Shown here one piece after another: positions 59,258 through 64,000 of a stretch of 64,000 nt of DNA. A program made the translations under genes and the position numbers. The notes beneath the pieces were generated by a model. The model saw only the letters and a program-made list of their open reading frames with translations. It ran no database searches and was not told where the DNA came from. Every line of letters starts with the position of its first letter. Within the stretch, counting starts at the first letter, position 1. Source of the DNA: Glossina fuscipes (lineage: Eukaryota > Arthropoda > Insecta > Diptera > Glossinidae); the NCBI RefSeq assembly GCF_014805625.2, contig NW_023998426.1:2924410-2988409 (forward strand), in the 5' to 3' direction.

Positions 59258-60016
59258 ATGGCCAAATCCGATGAGGAATATGATGTGGAATTATGCACAA
59301 CACCTCCCTCGCATACAGAAGTGGAATACGAGCTGAATATGGCCAATGATCCATCATCTATATTCTCATGGAAATTGGTTAAACGCAGACGTGCCCGCCG
59401 CCGTTATACTGTTTCCCATGGTGGCAGCGGCGCAAATAGTGGCGCTCCACCTGCACCACCCTCTACACCCACTTCGTTAACGCCCACCGGTGGGGGCGGT
59501 GTTTCGACGGCCCTGCCAAACATATCTGGCGAGGATGAACGCCTCGACAGTCTTCTATACATTCTTGACTATGCACCCAAGTACAAAAAAAAACTCAAAG
59601 AACAGCAGCGCACTGATGCCGAACTGGCTGAACTTTTCAATGTTGTTTCAATAACCGCCTCTAATGCCCACAGTACTTCTGGCGTCCAAAAGTCAAAAGT
59701 GCAACCAGAGCGTGGAGTGAGCGCTAAATCGCGCGTTATACGTAAGGAGGCCAGGGATCAGGCCCCAACCAAAATTTTCAAGATACACCGCAATCTGAAA
59801 GAATTTTTTGGCGAGCCAGATGAAGAGGATTCCGTTTCTGCCCCTGAGTATGATACCGAGGAAGAGGATGCACGCTTGCACAGACTGGGGCGCATTAAGC
59901 CGCGACGCCTACTGCAAACAAAGCGTCAACGCCGATTTGCCCGCTTTGAGCATCAAGAACGCATGGAGGCCATGGTTGATATATTCGATGAGGCTATGAG
60001 TTTTAATGATGCCTGA
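59258..60016 (+). CDS. unrecognised charged 252-aa protein
   Basis: The frame of 252 codons is uninterrupted, has balanced codon use and contains high-GC third positions unlike the flanks, so I take it as real. Residues 1-30 are acidic. Residues 42-49 'KRRRARRR' are a strong basic patch that could be a nuclear localisation signal. Residues 53-90 are Gly/Ala/Pro/Ser/Thr-rich linker. Residues 91-130 ('DERLDSLLYILDYAPKYKKK' and on) look helical and amphipathic. An acidic run 'EPDEEDSVSAPEYDTEEED' is followed by basic 'RRLLQTKRQRRFARF' and a helical, acidic C-terminus. There is no signal peptide or membrane segment. I do not recognise the family. A nuclear or RNA-associated role is conceivable from charge alone, but this is inference. 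Poly(A) signal candidate AATAAA at 60411-60416. An in-frame stop at 59246-59248 limits any unspliced extension. Confidence 0.85.
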   Translation: MAKSDEEYDVELCTTPPSHTEVEYELNMANDPSSIFSWKLVKRRRARRRYTVSHGGSGANSGAPPAPPSTPTSLTPTGGGGVSTALPNISGEDERLDSLLYILDYAPKYKKKLKEQQRTDAELAELFNVVSITASNAHSTSGVQKSKVQPERGVSAKSRVIRKEARDQAPTKIFKIHRNLKEFFGEPDEEDSVSAPEYDTEEEDARLHRLGRIKPRRLLQTKRQRRFARFEHQERMEAMVDIFDEAMSFNDA

Positions 60017-60890
60017 ACAATGACAACTTGCTATGATGACGTCCCATTTCAGCTCTTAGGTGTGTGTGTGAAATGAGGACTGAACTGGAGACAAAACACT
60101 CCACCACAATCTTCACTATTATTGTAATTTTTGATAATGCTAGCAAACTCGAAGACGCTTGAAGTCGTCCGGGTCTCAATGTGATGAAAAATGAATTTCT
60201 GTTTTAAATTTTAATAATTATAATTAATTTTATAAAACTTACTACAATATATATATATATTTTTTTTTTAATTGTAATCGATTAATTAATTGTTAAAAAA
60301 AAAATAGATTCGTAAAAAAACAAGATGCAAAATATGGAGTAAGATTTATTTTAATTTTGAATTTTTTATTTTTTTTTTATAATTTTTTTTTTTTCTTTTT
60401 AAATACTATTAATAAACGTGTATTTAAAGAATATTGCAACTAAAAAACAAGAAACGTGAAAAAGTTGTGGATAAAACCTACAAATTCCAATAACTTCACT
60501 GAGAAAGTCTTTTTCGTATATTTCATGGGCAATATAAGGACGTCCTTATTATGTAAAGGTATTTACAACCTTCATATTTAAACACTAGCAAAATACTTGG
60601 CGAAAATGAGCGTAAGTGCGAATTAAAACCTGCAACTTTTGTATCCTTTTCAATACAGAAAACAAAAAGAAAAAAGAACAAAAAACAAAAAAAAAAAAAA
60701 AGAGTTAAATATTATTTATATAGTTACGTCTAAGAGTGTTTTTCATATTCTGTGACTTAATCTTAGAATGCGTATGTAATTAATAATATTTTTTTTAAAG
60801 AATTTTTCTGATCGTGAACAAAAATACTTAAAACAAACAAACTCAATAAAAAAAAGCAACACAGCTATCTTTAAAAGCTATATATAAAAA
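60017..60890 (+). other. 3' UTR and intergenic, A/T-rich
   Basis: AATAAA at 60411-60416 probably ends the 252-aa gene transcript, about 0.4 kb after its stop. The rest is poly-A and poly-T rich with no feature. Confidence 0.55.
60411..60416 (+). terminator. candidate poly(A) signal of the 252-aa gene
   Basis: AATAAA followed by 'cgtgtatttaaag', a GT/T-rich stretch. A further AATAAA near 60845 is an alternative. Confidence 0.5.
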
Positions 60891-62120
60891 AGAAAAAGAA
60901 GTTTTAAATCCTTCATACTAGAGCGTCTACATGTAACCTGTTGGTATACCTGCATCTATTTCAAACCGTTTGCAACGTGGGGAAGGAAACTTGGCGCATC
61001 CTGTAAAGCATTCAAAATTTTTGGTCAGCGATAAATTTTGAATCGATCAAGGCTTGCCTACCTTCCTGAGCAGCTGTTGTGATCATTACCCGCCCACCCA
61101 CCGTTTCGTGGCAGGTTCAGAGACCCCCCCCTCCCCAAAAAGCATATTCTTGACCAACACTAAACTTCGAATCGATTTAAGCGTGTCTGTCCGTCTTTGT
61201 GGAGTCTGCTGTAACGGCTGCTGTGTATGTGACAGAAAGAATTGAATTTCTTGTACGTAGGTTGATATTGAAAATTGAACAAATTTGTTAAAGTTCATGT
61301 CTACACTAATGTTCGAATTCCGAGAAGGGTCTGAGAAGACTTCCGCCTTTCAAAAAGACTAAAAAATTTTTAGTTGTATGCGTTAACTCAAGACCCATTA
61401 AAGGTTTTATTTGTGAAGCCTGCAAAAGCTCACGCATTTTTTCTCCCTTCCATATAGAAACTACATTTAGGGCAAGTCTAATAATTCGTATGTATTCATT
61501 GATTTAAAATGAACACATTTCCATCATCTCAGTGCGGATCAGTTTTCCCTGCTGAAAGTTTAGATGCTCGCCGACCTTGTCCTAAATGTAAGAGGCAGCA
61601 GGCGAGAGAAAATTTGTTAGCCGAAGAATGTCCAACTTAAGATGCATTGCGTCAACATTACCCATTTCTATCCACTATAATCACTTCATTGGTTGTTATC
61701 ATGAAATAGTTCTTGAATATTTCTTAAGAGTTGTTATGAAATAGTTCTATATTAAACAGTAAAATAAAGTCGTTCTTTTTAGCTTATACAAAATCTCTCT
61801 GCAAAAGATGTCATTAAATCAATAGGTATATGCAATTTAGAACATTCATTTTCATCTAAATTGTGCACACACATCTGCCTCTGCCATTTTCCCCCCTCCA
61901 ATTATTATTATTTACAATGTGCTAGTCGAACAAACTCGTCCTGCGAGTCTTCATGTAACTGAAAGCTTATTGAATACCTCTCCGCCGCGCGTAAGGTTTG
62001 CATGCTTGACAGGATGCGCCAAGTTTCCTTCTGCATGTTGGAAACGGTTTGAAAAAAAGAAATAGATCCAAGTATACAAGCATGTTACAGTTTGGCGCTC
62101 TAGTGTGAAGAATTTAAAAC
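60890..62120. mobile_element. candidate element with about 115-bp terminal inverted repeats
   Basis: The left end (about 60893-61013) reads 'gttttaaatccttcatacta', 'gagcgtctacatgtaacctg', 'ctatttcaaaccgtttgcaa', 'gaaggaaacttggcgcatcc', 'tgtaaagcattc'. The reverse complement of the right end (about 62120-62000) reads 'gttttaaattcttcacacta', 'gagcgccaaactgtaacatg', 'caaaccgtttccaacatgca', 'gaaggaaacttggcgcatcc', 'tgtcaagcatgc'. These arms match in order over roughly 115 bases at about 80 percent. The interior (about 1 kb) does not pair. Long inverted ends around a unique core are typical of a DNA transposon or foldback element. I see no transposase. An inverted local duplication is the alternative. 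Confidence 0.65.
61509..61640 (+). CDS. short cysteine-bearing frame inside the inverted-repeat element
   Basis: 43 codons from ATG to TAA. It reads 'QCGSVFPAESLDARRPCPKC' then 'KRQQARENLL'. C-x(14)-C-x2-C spacing with PCPKC is like half of a zinc ribbon. No family is recognised, and it may be the leftover of a longer gene. It could be chance. Confidence 0.3.
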   Translation: MNTFPSSQCGSVFPAESLDARRPCPKCKRQQARENLLAEECPT

Positions 62121-62149
62121 TTATTTATTTTTCTTTTTTTTGAATCCGC

Positions 62150-62290
62150 GGAAATGAAATATTTAATAATGTTTAATCAACTTTAATCAAGTTTAATGAT
62201 GTTTAGTCAGGTTTTATACGGTTTTTGGCTGCCAATTTTTGAAATGTTTAATAATGTTTAATCAAGTTTAATCAGGCTGAAAGGAGCTTA
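62150..62290 (+). repeat. cluster of 'gtttaatcaa/gtttaatgat' words
   Basis: Within 130 bases the words 'tgtttaata', 'gtttaatcaa', 'tttaatcaag', 'gtttagtcagg' and 'gtttaatcagg' recur about seven times with different spacing. It is a degenerate short repeat array directly outside the inverted-repeat element. Confidence 0.5.
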
Positions 62291-62352
62291 TTATTCGGCT
62301 TAAAGCGTCCAATAACCGGCATAATCTAAACTAAATTTTCCCACGCAATAGC

Positions 62353-62583
62353 ATGTATGTAGAAAAGAGGAAGTCAAAAATGGCAAGAAGGGTGACTAGA
62401 AAAGGTAGTGCTACTGCAGAGAACGACGACGTTAATCCAGAAAAGCACGAGTGCGGTCAATAAAGTGAAGCAACTACAATATTAATGCCAATTAATCAGG
62501 ATGGTGTAGGCAAGCTTCATAAAAAGAAAACATCAGAATATGCAGAAGACAATAAGGAAAGCATCAATATGATGTTTACATAG
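62353..62583 (+). pseudogene. reading frame split by one stop
   Basis: From ATG 62353 the frame reads 37 codons ('MYVEKRKSKMARRVTRKGSA', 'NDDVNPEKHECGQ') up to TAA at 62461-62463. It then continues open for 39 more codons ('LMPINQDGVGKLHKKKTSEY' and on) to TAG at 62581-62583. The basic, lysine-rich composition is alike in both halves. It might be the remains of a small nuclear-type protein or a chance frame. No homolog is known to me. Confidence 0.35.
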
Positions 62584-62991
62584 TCCTGCTCAAAACCATA
62601 TTGAACTTGATTAAACCAAAATTGACAATTGGTATGATGGAGCAACATCACAACAAGATTCTAAACGTGTCTGGTGAGCTTCGACAGAAAATTTCTTCAA
62701 ATTAAACAACGAAAGTAACAAAATTTCAAAATACAATTTTGAGCGCTCCGAGGTAAAGGGAATAATTATTGAAAATATTAAATATTGAATTTATTCATCC
62801 GTATTACGATGTTAATAGTTAGACGTTCTGCAATTAACTAAATTAATTTACCGGGATTCTCACCCACATGAACACCTTCGGAAAAATTTAGTTTAATTTT
62901 CAAATTTGTCCGCTTGCTTTGGCTCATCTTAAAAATGAAAAAATTTGAACACCTTCGTGTCTACCATCGTTTTTTTCAATACAACAGGCTT

Positions 62992-63083
62992 TTGTCAACA
63001 AATACAGACTAACTTTTTCAGTTATCCCTAATTGTAAACAAATACAAAGTGACTCTTTGAATTATTCTCAATTGTAAACAAAT
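62992..63083 (+). repeat. tandem repeat, 40-base period, about 2.3 copies
   Basis: Units start at 62992, 63032 and 63072 (partial), each beginning 'ttgt(c/a)aacaaatac' and containing 'ga/ctaact/gactcttt' and 'ttat..ct.aa'. The units have diverged from each other at about a quarter of positions. Confidence 0.6.
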
Positions 63084-63225
63084 CATAAAAATCATAAAAA
63101 TAGAAAAATTTAGGTTTCTTTAAGTCCAATGCAAAAATTACATTATTATTAAAAAGAAATTTTACAATACTTTATATAACATAAATATTAAATACAATTA
63201 TCATTAAAATGAAAACACATTTATT

Positions 63226-63423
63226 TTAAATATTTTTCTTATTTAAAGAGGAAGTTGCTGCAGGATTTTGGGAATTGGAACTATCTGGTGTGCCGCAACA
63301 ATTCTTCAAAGTGACCTGTATGTTGCCACTAAAATAGAAAAGAATAAATATATTTAGAATAAAAATATCAACAAGTTACTCACTTTTTCATGGTCACCTT
63401 TCTAGAAATTGCTGTAGGATTTT
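63226..63423 (-). CDS. 3' end of an unrecognised gene, partial at right edge
   Basis: Two exons on the minus strand. An exon of 40 nt (63423-63384) sits between 'ttctttag' and 'gtgagt', and a terminal exon (63328-63226) follows the acceptor 'tctattttag'. The join keeps frame (AA|T). It reads 'NPTAISRKVTMKN' then 'GNIQVTLKNCCGTPDSSNSQ', 'NPAATSSLNKKNI' and TAA. The AATAAA directly after the stop (63225-63220) is a good poly(A) signal. The DNA 'aaaatcctacagcaatttct' in the first exon and 'aaaatcctgcagcaacttcc' in the last are near copies, so the two exons carry a repeated unit. The 5' part must lie upstream on the minus strand, between 63424 and the window end or beyond it. I could not find it. 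The family is unknown. Confidence 0.45.
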
Positions 63424-64000
63424 CTAAAGAAAAAAAAATATTAATACAAATTTTAATAAATTAATAAAAAAAACCTATTGCTATTATGTCTGCATAACTG
63501 TAACTTTTATATGTATATGGTACATATAGTATATATGTACAAGTACAAGTATGGCGGCGCACTTGCCGTATATATTGTATATATTGTTGTTGTTGTTTGC
63601 CATCAAAACGAACTGTCGGAAGGGATGTAAATCAAAGTAGTACAAAAAATTAAAAAGGTACTTATTTAGATGCATTACAGATGCATAATTCATTAAATTT
63701 TTTATTTTAAACATGCTTTTGCCAAATAAGTTTATCAAAAATAAAACTTGTTATTCAAAATGATAGAGTACGATCATTAAGATCATTATTCACGATGTTT
63801 CAATTAAGAAATTAAAAGAAATTCATACAAAAAGTAGTGAGATCTTATTTTCACCATTATTCGTACTTATTCGAAGCGACTCTGTGTTCTCTCAATTCTC
63901 CATAGATCGTTTTTTTTTGGATACGGTGTTAAAAAAACCAGCTAACGGCTTTTAACGAGAAATGAAAAGAAGTTTAACAAAGTAAAATATTGCGAAAAAA
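63424..64000. other. right edge, no exon found
   Basis: AT-rich. If the minus-strand partial gene is real, this is its intron. The 84-aa minus-strand frame here (63484-63738) is repeat-rich ('NNNNNIYNIYG') and has no splice-bounded fit. Confidence 0.4.

Noticed and set aside
1..64000. CRISPR array, bacterial operon or prophage
   Set aside because: Introns, microsatellites, SINEs and a eukaryotic chaperonin subunit show nuclear insect DNA; no regular spacer-repeat array is present.

Overview
This is a eukaryotic window, almost certainly from a higher (brachyceran, probably schizophoran) fly. The chaperonin subunit at 56.1-58.2 kb is full length and reads very close to what I remember of the Drosophila CCT-epsilon protein. 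The DNA is strongly AT-rich with many (TA)n, (CAA)n and poly-T tracts, introns have ordinary GT..AG ends, and intergenic space is packed with decayed transposons. A calyptrate such as a tsetse fly would fit the base composition, but that is a guess.

Layout. 1-30.1 kb: no gene that I can support. It holds microsatellites, copies of a tRNA-derived SINE, copies of a dispersed family linked to 'tccgtccgtctg'-type blocks, a decayed non-LTR retrotransposon (about 19.36-20.87 kb) and the N-terminal piece of a mariner transposase (25.2-25.5 kb). 30.17-51.59 kb: one large plus-strand gene for a secreted protein with five PAN/apple domains. I could join eleven exons without breaking frame (4140 nt, 1379 aa), and an alternative first exon at 43.7 kb would give a 954-aa, four-PAN form. 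Its long introns carry more repeat copies. 53.1-53.8 kb: a decayed piggyBac transposase on the minus strand. 56.07-58.23 kb: Cct5 (TCP-1 epsilon) on the minus strand, four exons, 541 aa. 59.26-60.02 kb: a 252-aa unrecognised, highly charged protein on the plus strand, divergent from Cct5. About 60.89-62.12 kb: a stretch bounded by inverted repeats of roughly 115 bp, a candidate uncharacterised DNA element holding a 43-codon cysteine-bearing frame. 62.35-62.58 kb: a frame broken by one stop. 63.2-63.4 kb: two in-phase exons that look like the 3' end of an unrecognised minus-strand gene running off the right edge.

The genes are not an operon or a pathway. Cct5 is cytosolic folding machinery. 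The PAN protein is secreted and probably belongs to the extracellular matrix or cuticle. The 252-aa protein shares the roughly 0.8-1 kb divergent promoter interval with Cct5. I saw no tRNA gene, rRNA, CRISPR or microbial mobile system. All coordinates and joins come from reading by eye; exon joins were checked for GT/AG and for frame, while repeat boundaries are approximate.
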